NCBI RefSeq assembly: GCF_050003625.1
Contig: NC_134398.1
Span: forward strand, 75,135,635-75,199,634
Source of the DNA: Haematobia irritans
Taxonomy: Eukaryota; Arthropoda; Insecta; Diptera; Muscidae
DNA length: 64,000 bases
Direction of reading: 5' to 3'
Part shown: positions 45,510 through 57,049 of the stretch, one piece after another
Numbering within the stretch: the first letter of the stretch is position 1
How the letters are laid out: the number at the start of each line of letters is the position of its first letter
Program-made: the position numbers and the translations under genes
The notes under the pieces: model-generated
The model's input: only the letters and a program-made list of their open reading frames with translations
What the model was told of the DNA's origin: nothing
Databases searched by the model: none

Positions 45510-45726
45510 AAATAGTTTAGGTTGTATTTTTTTCTTTATTGAATTACGGTACTTTGAACCTGAGTTACTTATGGGATATACATACATACGGCATGAATAA
45601 TCTGCATACATATTCAACATCGACTGATGTTGATTTCGTCCGCGCTATTGGAGAATGCTGGGTGGTCATATTGTAGTGAGTGATAATTATATTACGTGTC
45701 GGAACGGAATGTTTCTTTGTTCACTG
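45510..45726 (+). other. Sequence after CAP exon 2
   Basis: A good donor (GTG|GTAAAT) is followed by 200 bp with no convincing next CAP exon. Reading through gives a poor match to the family and a stop at 45600. A short stretch near 45620-45690 is open in two frames but has no recognisable CAP motif. Confidence 0.4.
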
Positions 45727-45910
45727 AAAAAAAAAGCATGCCCGGTTCCAAAGATTTTGTCTTTACTTTAAAAATTTTGGTATTGATTCCGAGCCAAAGA
45801 AGCGGAGAATACAAGTAAGGATACTTTTAAGACAAAATTCTCTTTTAAATTTGGGTTTTGTGTATTTGCTTCTAGGAAGCAAATTTTAATTTTTCGCTTT
45901 TTCAGCTTTT
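45727..45910 (-). repeat. Fragment of MITE H
   Basis: CACTGAAAAAAAAAGCATGC, CCGAGCCAAAGAAGCGGAGA and ACAAGTAAGGATACTTTTAA are the reverse complement of 29430-29572, including the intact terminus. The other end is missing and a family B unit follows. Confidence 0.75.
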
Positions 45911-47015
45911 TTATACACACTGTGGAACAGGGTATTATAAGTTAGTGCATATGTTTGTAACACCCAGAAGGAGACGAGATAGACACATGGTGTCTTTGGC
46001 AATAATGCTCAGGGTGGGTCCCTGTGTCGATATAACCATGTCCGTCTGTCCGTCCGTCTGTCTGTGAACACATTTTTGTGATCAAAGTCTAGGTCGCAAT
46101 TTAATTCCAATCGCCTTCAAATTTGGCACATGTTCCTAATTTGGGTCAGAATAGAACCCTATTGACTTTGGAAGAAATCGGTTCAGATTTAGATATAGCT
46201 CCCATATATATCGTTCGCCCGATTTACACTCATATGACCACAGTGGCCAATTTTTTGCTCCGATTTAGGTGAAATTTTGCACAGGGAGTAGAATTAGCAT
46301 TGTAGCTATGCGTGCCAAATTTGGTTGAAATCGGTTCAGACTTAGATATAGCTCCCATATATAGCTTTCGCCCGATTTACACTCATATGACCACAGAGGC
46401 CAATTTTTTCTCCGATTTAGGTGAAATTTTGCACAGGGAGTAGAATTAGCATTGTAGCTATGCGTGCCAAATTTGGTTGAAATCGGTTCAGATTTAGATA
46501 TAGCTCCCATATACATCTTTCGCCCGATATGCACTTATATGGACCCAGAAGCCAGAGTTTTATCCCGATTAGCTTGAAATTTTGCACAAGGAGTACAATT
46601 GGTAGTATAGTCAAGTGTGCCAAATTTGATTGAAATCGGTTCAGATTTAGATATATCTTCCATATATATTTTTCGCCCGATATGGACTTATCTGGCCCCA
46701 GAAGCCAGAGTTTTGGCCCCATTTGGTTGAAATTTTGCACTAGGAGTACAATTAGTAATATAGTCATGTGTGCCAAATTTGATTGAAATCGGTTCAGATT
46801 TAGATATAGCTTCCATATATATGTTTTTCTGATTTCGACAAAAATGGTCAAAATACCAACATTTTCCTTGTTAAATCGCCACTGCTTAGTCGAAAAGTTT
46901 TAAAAATGGCTCTAATTTTCCTAAACTTCTAATACATATATATAGAGCAATAAATCATAAATAAACTTTTGCGAAGTTTCCTTACAATTGCTTCAGATTT
47001 AAATGTTTCCAATAT
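45911..47015 (+). repeat. Family B unit 6
   Basis: Head TTATACACACTGTGG (lacking CCTGCGCC, so the hairpin is shortened), GTCY tract 46038-46062, about five monomers including ones with the CGTGCCAAATTTGGTTGAA variant, and a full tail ending GATTTAAATGTTTCCAATA. Unit 7 follows directly. Confidence 0.85.
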
Positions 47016-48309
47016 TTATACCCTGCGCCACACTGTGTAACAGGGTATTATAAGTTAGTGTATATGTTTGTAACACCCAGAAGGAGACGAGATAGACACA
47101 TGTCTCTTTGGCAATAATGCTCAGGGTGGGTCCCTGAGTCGATATAACCATATCCGTCTGTCCGTCCGTTTGTCTGTGAACACATTTTTGTGATCAAAGT
47201 CTAGGTCGCAATTTAAGTCCAATCGCCTTCAAATTTGGCACATGTTCCTAGCTTGGGTCAGAATAGAACCCTATTGATTTTGGAAGAAATCGGTTCAGAT
47301 TTAGATATAGCTCCCATATATATCTTTCTCCGGATATGCACTTATGTGGACCCAGAAGCCAGAGTTTTATCCCGATTAGTTTGAAATTTTGCAAAAGGAG
47401 TACAATTGGTAGTATAGTCATGTGTGCAAAATTTGATTGAAATCGATTTAGATATAGCTCCCATATATATCTTTCGGTTCAGATTTAGATATAGCTCCCA
47501 TATATATCTTTCGCCCGATACGGACTTATATGGCTCCAGAAGCCAGATTTTTGGCCGAATTTGGTTGAAATTTTGCACTAGCAGTACAATTAGTATAGTC
47601 AAGTGTGCAAAATTTGATTGAAATCGGTTCAGATTTAGATATAGCTCCCATATATATCTTTCGCCCGATATGGACTAATATGGTTCTAAAGGCCAGAGTT
47701 TTGGCAAAATTTGGTTGAAATTTTGCACAGGGAGTAGATTTAGCATTGTAGCTATGCGTGCTAAATTTGGTTGAAATCGATTCAGATTTAGATATAGCTC
47801 CCATATATATCTTTCGCCCGATATGCACTTATATGGACCCAGAAGCCAGAGTTGTATCCCGATTAGTTTGAAATTTTGCACAAGGAGTACAATTGGTAGT
47901 ATAGTCATGTGTGCCAAATTTGATTGAAATCGGTTCAGATTTAGATATAGCTTCCATATATATTTTTCGCCCGATATGGACTTATATGGCCCCAGAAGCC
48001 AGAGTTTTGGCCCAATTTGGTTGAAATTTTGCACTAGGAGTACAATTAGTAATATAGTGATGTGTGCCAAATTTGGTTGAAATCGGTTCAGATTTAGATA
48101 TAGCTCCCATATATATGTTTTTCTGATTTCGACAAAAATGGTCAAAATACCAACATTTTAATTGTAAAATCGCCACTGCTTAGTCGAAAAGTTGTAAAAA
48201 TGACTCTAACTTTCCTAAACTTCTAATACATATATATCGAGCGATAAATCATAAATAAGCTTTTGCGAAGTTTCCTTAAAATTGCTTCAGATTTAAATGT
48301 TTCCCATAT
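47016..48309 (+). repeat. Family B unit 7
   Basis: Complete head, GTCY tract (47155-47175), six monomers with one internal deletion near 47450 (two TAGATATAGCTCCCATATAT blocks only about 35 bp apart), and a full tail. Its tail start at 48148 is the left edge of the recent 2.78-kb duplication. Confidence 0.85.
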
Positions 48310-49174
48310 TTATACCCTGCGCCACACTGTGGAACAGGGTATTATAAGTTAGTGCATATGTTTGTAACACCCAGAAGGAGACGAGATAGACACATGGTGT
48401 CTTTGGCAATAATGCTCAGGGTGGGTCCCTGAGTCGATATAACCATGTCCGTCTGTCCGTCCGTCTGTCTGTGAACACATTTTTGTGATCAAAGTCTAGG
48501 TCGCAATTTAAGTCCAATCGCCTTCAAATTTTGCACATGTTCCTGTTTTGGGTCAGAATAGGACCCTATTGATTTTGGAAGAAATCGGTTCAGATTTAGA
48601 TATAGCTCCCATATATATCTTTCGCCCGATATGCACTAATATGGACCCAGCAGCCATAGTTTTATACCGATTTGCTTGAAATTTTGTACAAACATAACAC
48701 TTAGTCGTATAGTCAAGTGTGCAAAATTTGAATGAAATCGGTTCAGATTTAGATATAGCTCCCATATATATCTTTCGCCCGATATGCACTTATATGGCCC
48801 CAGAAGCCAGATTTTGTTGCCGAATTTGGTTGAAATTTTGCACAAGGAGTTCAATTATTAGTATAGTCAAGTGTGCAAAATTTGATTGAAATCGGTTCAG
48901 ATTTAGATATAGATCCCATATATATCTTTCGCCCGATATGGACTAATATGGTTCTAAAAGCCAGAGTTTTGGCCCAATTTGGTTGAAATTTTGCACAGCG
49001 AGTAGATTTAGCATTGTAGCTATGCGTGCCAAATTTGGTTGAAATCGATTCTGAGTTAGATATAGCTCCCATATATATCTTTCGCCCGATATGCACTTAT
49101 ATGGACTTATAAATCATAAATAAACTTTTGCGAAGTTTCTTTAAAATTGCTTCAGATTTAAATGTTTCCCATAT
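48310..49174 (+). repeat. Family B unit 8 (copy at 51096-51960)
   Basis: Complete hairpin head, GTCY tract and four monomers. It then jumps from TTATATGGACTTATAAATCA into the tail, so the last monomer and half the tail are deleted. The same deletion is in the duplicate, so it precedes the duplication. Confidence 0.85.
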
Positions 49175-49316
49175 TTATACCCTTCACCACTACTGTGGTA
49201 CAGGGTATAATAAGTTTGTGCATTTGTATGTAACGCCAAGAAGGAAAAGTCTGAGACCCATCGTTTAGTATACCGATCGTCTTAGAATTAAATTCTGAGT
49301 CGATTTAGCGATGTCC

Positions 49317-49366
<50 letters not shown>

Positions 49367-50300
49367 CTGTCTGTCTGTCTGTTGATGTATTTTTGTGTGC
49401 AAAGTACAGCTTGCAGTTTTAGTCCGATTGTCCTAAAATTTGGTATAGGGTCCTGTTTTGGCTCAAAGACGATCCCTATTGATGAAAAATCGGTTCAGAT
49501 TTAGATATAGCTGTCATATATATTTTTCACTGATCTGGTCATAATTGGCGTGTATATCAATCGATCTTCCTCAAATTCCGTACATCCGAATATTTTATAA
49601 GTCTCGAAAAACTTGCAAAATATCAGCCAAATCGGTTCAGATTTGGATATAGCTCCCATATATAGCTTTCGCCCGATTTACACTCATTTGACCACAGAGG
49701 CCAATTTTTTGCTCCGATTTAGTTGAAATTTTGCACAGGGAGTAGAATTAGCATTGTAGCTATGCGTGCCAAATTTGATTGAAATCGGTTCAGATTTAGA
49801 TATAGCTCCCATATACAGCTTTCGCCCGATTTACACTTATATGACCACAGAGGCCAATTTTTGGCTCCGATTTAGTTGAAATTTTGCACAGGGAGTAGAA
49901 TTAGCATTATAGCTATGCGTGCCAAATTTGATTGATATCGGTTCAGATTTAGATATATCTCCCATATATAGCTTTCGCCCGATTTACACTCATATGACCA
50001 CAGAGGCCAATTTTTAACTCCGATTTAGTTGAAATTTTGCACAGGGAGTAGAATTAGCATTGTAGCTATGCGTGCCAAATTTGATTGAAATCGGTTCAGA
50101 TTTAGATTTAGCTCCCATATATATGTTTTTCTGATTTCGACCAACATTTTCCTTGTAAAATCGCCACTGCTTATTCTAAAAGTCATAAAAATGACTCTAA
50201 TTTTCCTAAACTTCTAATACATATATATCGAGCGATAAATCATAAATAAACTTTTGCGAAGTTTCCTTAAAATTGCTTCAGATTTTAATGTTTCCCATAT
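49175..50300 (+). repeat. Family C unit (copy at 51961-53086)
   Basis: Head TTATACCCTTCACCACTAC pairing with GTGGTACAGGGTATAATAA, a TCTG microsatellite, the C-specific first monomer (TTGGCGTGTATATCAATCG), three B-like monomers and the standard tail. It matches the inverted C element at 5118-6258. Confidence 0.85.
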
Positions 50301-50756
50301 ATTTTTACTAAAATTGTGTTCCACCCTAGTGCATTAGCCATCTTAAATTTTGAGTCTATAGATTTTTAGAGAAGTCTATCAAATTCTGTCCAGATCGAGT
50401 GATATTTAAATGTATGTATTTGGGACAAACCTTTATATATAGCCCCAACACATTTGACGGATGTGATATGGTATCGAAAATTTAGATCTACAAAGTGGCG
50501 CAGGGTATAATATAGTCGGCCCTGCCCGACGTTAGACTTTCCTTACTTGTTTTTTACTAACATTAGCCGACTTAAATTTTGAGTCTATAGATTTTGTAGA
50601 AGTCTATCAAATTCTGTCCAGATCGAGTGATATTTAAATATACGTATTTGGGACAAACCTTTATATAGCCCCCAACACATTTGACGGATGTGATTTGGTA
50701 TCGAAAATTTAGATCTACAAAGTGGCGCAGGCAGGCAGGGACTTTCCTTACTTGTT
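50301..50756 (-). repeat. Two tandem family D fragments (copies at 53087-53534)
   Basis: One D unit (50301-50550) ends GTCGGCCCTGCCCGACGTTA. A second, shorter one (50551-50756) starts at ACTAACATTAGCCGACTT and lacks the ATATAGTCGGCC segment, ending GGCAGGCAGGGACTTTCC. Both are reverse complements of the element at 3211. Confidence 0.8.
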
Positions 50757-50933
50757 TCTTCATATTTTATCAAAGTCCTTTAAAAACTAGTTAACGACAA
50801 CTTTATTTTCAAAATTAAGACTCGACTTCCAGTAGTAATAATGCTATGTTTCAAGTAAAAAGCGTCTTTAAAATGAAGTTTTGAAAAACATGTCCTATAT
50901 TTGAACGATTTTTACCACTACTGTGGTGAAGGG
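50757..50933 (-). repeat. Fragment of MITE H (copy at 53535-53711)
   Basis: AAAGCGTCTTTAAAATGAAG and GACTCGACTTCCAGTAGTAA are the reverse complement of 29250-29350. The fragment is followed by GTGGTGAAGGG, the start of an inverted C head, and then the duplication junction. Confidence 0.7.
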
Positions 50934-52102
50934 TACCAACATTTTAATTGTAAAATCGCCACTGCTTAGTCGAAAAGTTGTAAAAATGACTCTAACTTTC
51001 CTAAACTTCTAATACATATATATCGAGCGATAAATCATAAATAAGCTTTTGCGAAGTTTCCTTAAAATTGCTTCAGATTTAAATGTTTCCCATATTTATA
51101 CCCTGCGCCACACTGTGGAACAGGGTATTATAAGTTAGTGCATATGTTTGTAACACCCAGAAGGAGACGAGATAGACACATGGTGTCTTTGGCAATAATG
51201 CTCAGGGTGGGTCCCTGAGTCGATATAACCATGTCCGTCTGTCCGTCCGTCTGTCTGTGAACACATTTTTGTGATCAAAGTCTAGGTCGCAATTTAAGTC
51301 CAATCGCCTTCAAATTTTGCACATGTTCCTGTTTTGGGTCAGAATAGGACCCTATTGATTTTGGAAGAAATCGGTTCAGATTTAGATATAGCTCCCATAT
51401 ATATCTTTCGCCCGATATGCACTAATATGGACCCAGCAGCCATAGTTTTATACCGATTTGCTTGAAATTTTGAACAAACATAACACTTAGTCGTATAGTC
51501 AAGTGTGCAAAATTTGAATGAAATCGGTTCAGATTTAGATATAGCTCCCATATATATCTTTCGCCCGATATGCACTTATATGGCCCCAGAAGCCAGATTT
51601 TGTTGCCGAATTTGGTTGAAATTTTGCACAAGGAGTTCAATTATTAGTATAGTCAAGTGTGCAAAATTTGATTGAAATCGGTTCAGATTTAGATATAGAT
51701 CCCATATATATCTTTCGCCCGATATGGACTAATATGGTTCTAAAAGCCAGAGTTTTGGCCCAATTTGGTTGAAATTTTGCACAGCGAGTAGATTTAGCAT
51801 TGTAGCTATGCGTGCCAAATTTGGTTGAAATCGATTCTGAGTTAGATATAGCTCCCATATATATCTTTCGCCCGATATGCACTTATATGGACTTATAAAT
51901 CATAAATAAACTTTTGCGAAGTTTCTTTAAAATTGCTTCAGATTTAAATGTTTCCCATATTTATACCCTTCACCACTACTGTGGTACAGGGTATAATAAG
52001 TTTGTGCATTTGTATGTAACGCCAAGAAGGAAAAGTCTGAGACCCATCGTTTAGTATACCGATCGTCTTAGAATTAAATTCTGAGTCGATTTAGCGATGT
52101 CC

Positions 52103-52144
<42 letters not shown>

Positions 52145-53711
52145 CTGTCTGTCTGTCTGTTGATGTATTTTTGTGTGCAAAGTACAGCTCGCAGTTTTAG
52201 TCCGATTGTCCTAAAATTTGGTATAGGGTCCTGTTTTGGCTCAAAGACGATCACTATTGATGAAAAATCGGTTCAGATTTAGATATAGCTGTCATATATA
52301 TTTTTCACTGATCTGGTCATAATTGGCGTGTATATCAATCGATCTTCCTCAAATTCCGTACATCCGAATATTTTATAAGTCTCGAAAAACTTGCAAAATA
52401 TCAGCCAAATCGGTTCAGATTTGGATATAGCTCCCATATATAGCTTTCGCCCGATTTACACTCATTTGACCACAGAGGCCAATTTTTTGCTCCGATTTAG
52501 TTGAAATTTTGCACAGGGAGTAGAATTAGCATTGTAGCTATGCGTGCCAAATTTGATTGAAATCGGTTCAGATTTAGATATAGCTCCCATATACAGCTTT
52601 CGCCCGATTTACACTTATATGACCACAGAGGCAAATTTTTGGCTCCGATTTAGTTGAAATTTTGCACAGGGAGTAGAATTAGCATTGTAGCTATGCGTGC
52701 CAAATTTGATTGATATCGGTTCAGATTTAGATATATCTCCCATATATAGCTTTCGCCCGATTTACACTCATATGACCACAGAGGCCAATTTTTAACTCCG
52801 ATTTAGTTGAAATTTTGCACAGGGAGTAGAATTAGCATTGTAGCTATGCGTGCCAAATTTGATTGAAATCGGTTCAGATTTAGATTTAGCTCCCATATAT
52901 ATGTTTTTCTGATTTCGACCAACATTTTCCTTGTAAAATCGCCACTGCTTATTCTAAAAGTCATAAAAATGACTCTAATTTTCCTAAACTTCTAATACAT
53001 ATATATCGAGCGATAAATCATAAATAAACTTTTGCGAAGTTTCCTTAAAATTGCTTCAGATTTTAATGTTTCCCATATATTTTTACTAAAATTGTGTTCC
53101 ACCCTAGTGCATTAGCCATCTTAAATTTTGAGTCTATAGATTTTTAGAGAAGTCTATCAAATTCTGTCCAGATCGAGTGATATTTAAATGTATGTATTTG
53201 GGACAAACCTTTATATATAGCCCCAACACATTTGACGGATGTGATATGGTATCGAAAATTTAGATCTACAAAGTGGCGCAGGGTATAATATAGTCGGCCC
53301 TGCCCGACGTTAGACTTTCCTTACTTGTTTTTTACTAACATTAGCCGACTTAAATTTTGAGTCTATAGATTTTGTAGAAGTCTATCAAATTCTGTCCAGA
53401 TCGAGTGATATTTAAATATACGTATTTGGGACAAACCTTTATATAGCCCCCAACACATTTGACGGATGTGATTTGGTATCGAAAATTTAGATCTACAAAG
53501 TGGCGCAGGCAGGCAGGGACTTTCCTTACTTGTTTCTTCATATTTTATCAAAGTCCTTTAAAAACTAGTTAACGACAACTTTATTTTCAAAATTAAGACT
53601 CGACTTCCAGTAGTAATAATGCTATGTTTCAAGTAAAAAGCGTCTTTAAAATGAAGTTTTGAAAAACATGTCCTATATTTGAACGATTTTTACCACTACT
53701 GTGGTGAAGGG

Positions 53712-55033
53712 TACCAACATTTTCCTTGTTAAATCGCCACTGCTTAGTCGAAAAGTTGTAAAAATGGCTCTAATTTTCCTAAACTTCTAATACATATATA
53801 TCGAGCCATAAATCATAAATAAACTTTTGCGAAGTTTCCTTACAATTGCTTCAGATTTAAATGTTTCCAATATTTATACCCTGTGTCACACTGTGTATCA
53901 GGGCATTATAAGTTAGTGCATATGTTTGTAACACCCAGAAGGAGACGAGATAGACACATGGTCTCTTTGGCAATAATGCTCAGGGTGGGTCCCTGAGTAG
54001 ATATAACCATGTCCGTCTGTCTGTGAACACATTGTTGTGATCAAAGTCTAGGTCGCAATTTAAGTCCAATCGCCTTCAAATTTGGCATATGTTCCTAGCT
54101 TGGGTCAGAATAGAACCCTATTTATTTTGGAAGAAATCGGTTCAGATTTAGATATAGCTCCCATATATATCTTTCTCCGGATATGCACTTATGTGGACCC
54201 AGAAGCCAGAGTTTTATCCCGATTAGCTTGAAATTTTGCACAAGGAGTACAATTAGTAGTAAAGTCAAGTGTGCAAAATTTGATTGAAATCGGTTCAGAT
54301 TTAGATAGGTTAGGTTAGGTTAGGTTATGTGGCAGCCCGATGTATCAGGCTCACTTAGACTATTCAGTCCATTGTGATACCACAGTGGTGAACTTCTCTC
54401 TTATCACTGAGTGCTGCCCGATTCCATGTTAAGCTCAATGACAAGGGACCTCCTTTTTATAGCCGAGTCCGAACGGCGTTCCACATTCCAGTGAAACCAC
54501 TTAGAGAAGCTTTGAAACCCTCAGAAATGTCACCAGCATTACTGAGGTGGGATAATCCACCGCCGAAAAACTTTTTGGTGTTCGGTCGTAGCAGGAATCG
54601 AACCCACGACCTTGTGTATGCAAGGCGGGCATGCTAACCATTGCACCACGGTGGCTCCCCCGATTTAGATATAGCTCCCATATATATCTTTCGCCCGATA
54701 TGGACTAATATGGTTCTAAAAGCCAGAGTTTTGGCCCAATTTGGTTGAAATTTTGCACTAGGAGTACAATTAGTAATATAGTGATGTGTGCCAAATTTGG
54801 TTGAAATCGGTTCAGATTTAGATATAGCTCCCATATATATGTTTTTCTGATTTCGACAAAAATGGTCAAAATACCAACATTTTAATTGTAAAATCGCCAC
54901 TGCTTAGTCGAAAAGTTGTAAAAATGACTCTAACTTTCCTAAACTTCTAATACATATATATCGAGCGATAAATCATAAATAAACTTTTGCGAAGTTTCCT
55001 TAAAATTGCTTCAGATTTAAATGTTTCCCATAT
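53712..55033 (+). repeat. Family B tail and unit 10, carrying a SINE
   Basis: A B tail (53712-53873, the CCTTGTTAAATCGCC variant of unit 6) is followed by a unit with an altered head (TTATACCCTGTGTCACACTG), a much shortened GTCY tract, a few monomers with the SINE at 54308-54661, and a full tail. Confidence 0.85.
54308..54661 (-). mobile_element. tRNA-derived SINE (354 bp)
   Basis: It is flanked by a perfect 10-bp target duplication GATTTAGATA (54298-54307 and 54662-54671). The minus strand starts GGGGGAGCCACCG. It has an A-box (TGGTGCAATGG) and, about 40 nt on, a perfect B-box (GGTTCGATTCC) in a tRNA-like fold. It has a tRNA-unrelated body and ends in TAACCTAACCTAACC. On the plus strand the tail reads as TTAGG repeats. 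It is complete and probably recent. Mobilisation would need a partner LINE, which is not in the window. Confidence 0.9.
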
Positions 55034-56312
55034 TTATACCCTGCGCCACACTGTGGAACAGGGTATTATAAGTTAGTGCATATGTTTGTAACACCCAGAA
55101 GGAGACGAGATAGACACATGGTGTCTTTGGCAATAATGCTCAGGGTGGGTCCCTGAGTCGATATAACCATGTCCGTCTGTCCGTCCGTCCGTCCGTCCGT
55201 CCGTCTGTGAACACATTTTTGTGATCAAAGTCTAGGTCGCAATTTAGGTCCAATCGCCTACAAATTTTGCACATGGTCCTATTTTGGGTCAGAATAGAAC
55301 CCTATTGATTTTGGAAGAAATCGGTTCAGATTTAGATATAGCTCCCATATATATCTTTCGCCCGATATGCACTAATATGGACCCAGCAGCCAGAGTTTTA
55401 TACCGATTTACCTGAAATTTTGTACAAACATAACACTTAGTCGTATAGTCAAGTGTGCAAAATTTGAATGAAATCGGTTCAGATTTAGATATAGCTGCCA
55501 TATATATCTTTCGCCCGATATGCACTTATATGGCCCCAGAAGTCAGATTTTGTTGCTGAATTTGGTTGAAATTTTGCACAAGGAGTACAATTAGTAGTAT
55601 AGTCAAGTGTGCAAAATTTGATTGAAATCGGGTCAGATTTAGATATAGCTCCCATATATATCTTTCGCCCGATATGGACTAATATGGTTCTAAAAGCCAG
55701 AGTTTTGACCCAATTTGGTTGAAATTTTGCACAGCGAGTAGATTTAGCATTGTAGCTATGTGTGCCAAATTTGGTTGAAATCGATTCAGATTTAGATATA
55801 GCTCCCATATATATCTTTCGCCCTATATGCACTTATATGGACCCAGAAGCCAGAGTTTTATCCCGATTAGCTTGAAATTTTGCACAAGGAGTACAATTGG
55901 TAGTATAGTCATGTGTGCCAAATTTGATTGAAATCGGTTCAGATTTAGATATTGCTTCCATATATATTTTTCGCCCGATATGGACTTATATGGCCCCAGA
56001 AGCCAGAGTTTTGGCCCAATTTGGTTGAAATTTTGCACTAGAAGTACAATTAGTAATATAGTGATGTGTGCCAAATTTGGTTGACATCGGTTCAGATTTA
56101 GATATAGCTCCCATATATATGTTTTTCTGATTTCGACAAAAATGGTCAAAATACCAACATTTTCCTTGTAAAATCGCCACTGCTTAGTCGAAAAGTTGTA
56201 AAAATGACTCTAACTTTCCTAAACTTCTAATACATATATATCGAGCGATAAATCATAAATAAACTTTGCGAAGTTTCCTTAGAATTGATTCAGATTTAAA
56301 TGTTTCCCATAT
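55034..56312 (+). repeat. Family B unit 11
   Basis: Complete head, long GTCC tract (55170-55206), six monomers with starts at 55329, 55482, 55636 and 55789 (153-154 bp apart), and a full tail. It is the cleanest B unit for measuring the period. Confidence 0.88.
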
Positions 56313-56342
56313 TTATACCCTTCACCACTACTGTGGTACAGG
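56313..56342 (+). repeat. Family C head, cut by BEL#3
   Basis: TTATACCCTTCACCACTACTG to GTACAGG, where the C head would normally continue with GTATAATAAG. The BEL#3 LTR begins at 56343. Confidence 0.85.
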
Positions 56343-56870
56343 TGTTCGCCGAATGCGAAAAGTATGGAAATATAGAGAAAAATAAAAACACGATAGTTTA
56401 ATATTTTCAATATATAACAAGAGCAGAAGGTTTTATTAAGGTGTTTTCTATTATAATTAATGGTAAACAATATTACCTATAATTTCCAACGATATGGATA
56501 AATTTGCAACCGCACCAATTGGCTTATCGATAACAAGTAAAGTGAGAGATGCTCTCAACCAAGATGGCGGAAGGCGGGGCTTTTGACAAGATAAATTAAT
56601 ATTCAAATTATGACATTTCTACTCTGGCAGGGATGTACCAAAAAGTAGTATACAAATTCTAACGAACACTATTAAGTCCAATTAATCTTTACTCGAACTT
56701 AAACATTGCCGGCCGCCTTGCAACATCAAGGTATGTTGTAACTAAAACTAAACTTAAAATACAAAATGAGGCTAAGTGCAGTGCAAAGTGAGTTTCCTTC
56801 AGTTCATTTACCATAAATCCAATTTATTAATTCATTTATCTTTTCAAATTCAACCTAAGACTAGATATTA
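56343..56870 (-). repeat. BEL#3 3' LTR (inner boundary uncertain)
   Basis: The outer edge at 56343 is set by the interrupted C head. The inner edge cannot be fixed without the other LTR; it probably lies between 56700 and 56870. It includes the CCGCCATCTTGG motif and AT-rich flanks. No ORF of note. Confidence 0.6.
56559..56570 (-). promoter_or_regulatory. PHO/YY1-like site in the BEL#3 LTR
   Basis: The minus strand reads CCGCCATCTTGG, which contains the GCCAT core and the longer CCGCCATNTTG consensus of YY1 and its fly counterpart Pleiohomeotic. It is a single site, so chance is possible. It lies in the U3/R region of the LTR. Confidence 0.35.
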
Positions 56871-56874
56871 CGTA

Positions 56875-57041
56875 AGGTCAGAAGGGGACCTGGTAGAACC
56901 CAAAAGGGGGGCTCTCGCGACAATATATCGATGGGTCAAAAGGGGACCCGTTAGAACCCCAAAAAGGGGGCTCTCGCGAAGAGATACAATAAAACGATGG
57001 CCAAAAGGGGGCCGTTAGAACCCAAAAGGGGGGCTCTCGCG
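56875..57041 (-). promoter_or_regulatory. Three paired hairpins after BEL#3 ORF2
   Basis: Three tandem modules (56875-56920, 56933-56979, 56998-57041). In the sense (minus) strand each has a stem AGAGCCC(C) / (G)GGGTTCT with a C/T-rich loop, which needs a G-U pair. Each then has a second stem that changes sequence but keeps pairing: GGCC/GGCC, GGGTC/GACCC, GGTC/GACC around CCCCTTTT-like loops. GCGAGAG begins every module. The array starts 9 nt after the ORF2 stop. The role is unknown: packaging, export, reverse-transcription or stability signals are candidates. Confidence 0.75.
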
Positions 57042-57049
57042 CATTTACC

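Larger units (their letters stand above)
48148..53711 (+). repeat. Recent 2.78-kb tandem duplication
   Basis: 48148-50933 (2786 bp) and 50934-53711 (2778 bp) are nearly identical. Each holds a B tail, a B unit, a C unit, two D fragments and a MITE H fragment. The 8-bp length difference is two TCTG units in the microsatellite (49318-49381 against 52104-52159). Only a handful of single differences were noticed. Both copies start TACCAACATTTTAATTG and end GTGGTGAAGGG. Confidence 0.95.

Noticed and set aside
54308..54330. Interstitial telomere (TTAGG)n
   Set aside because: Only three units, and it is the tail of a SINE with a target duplication.
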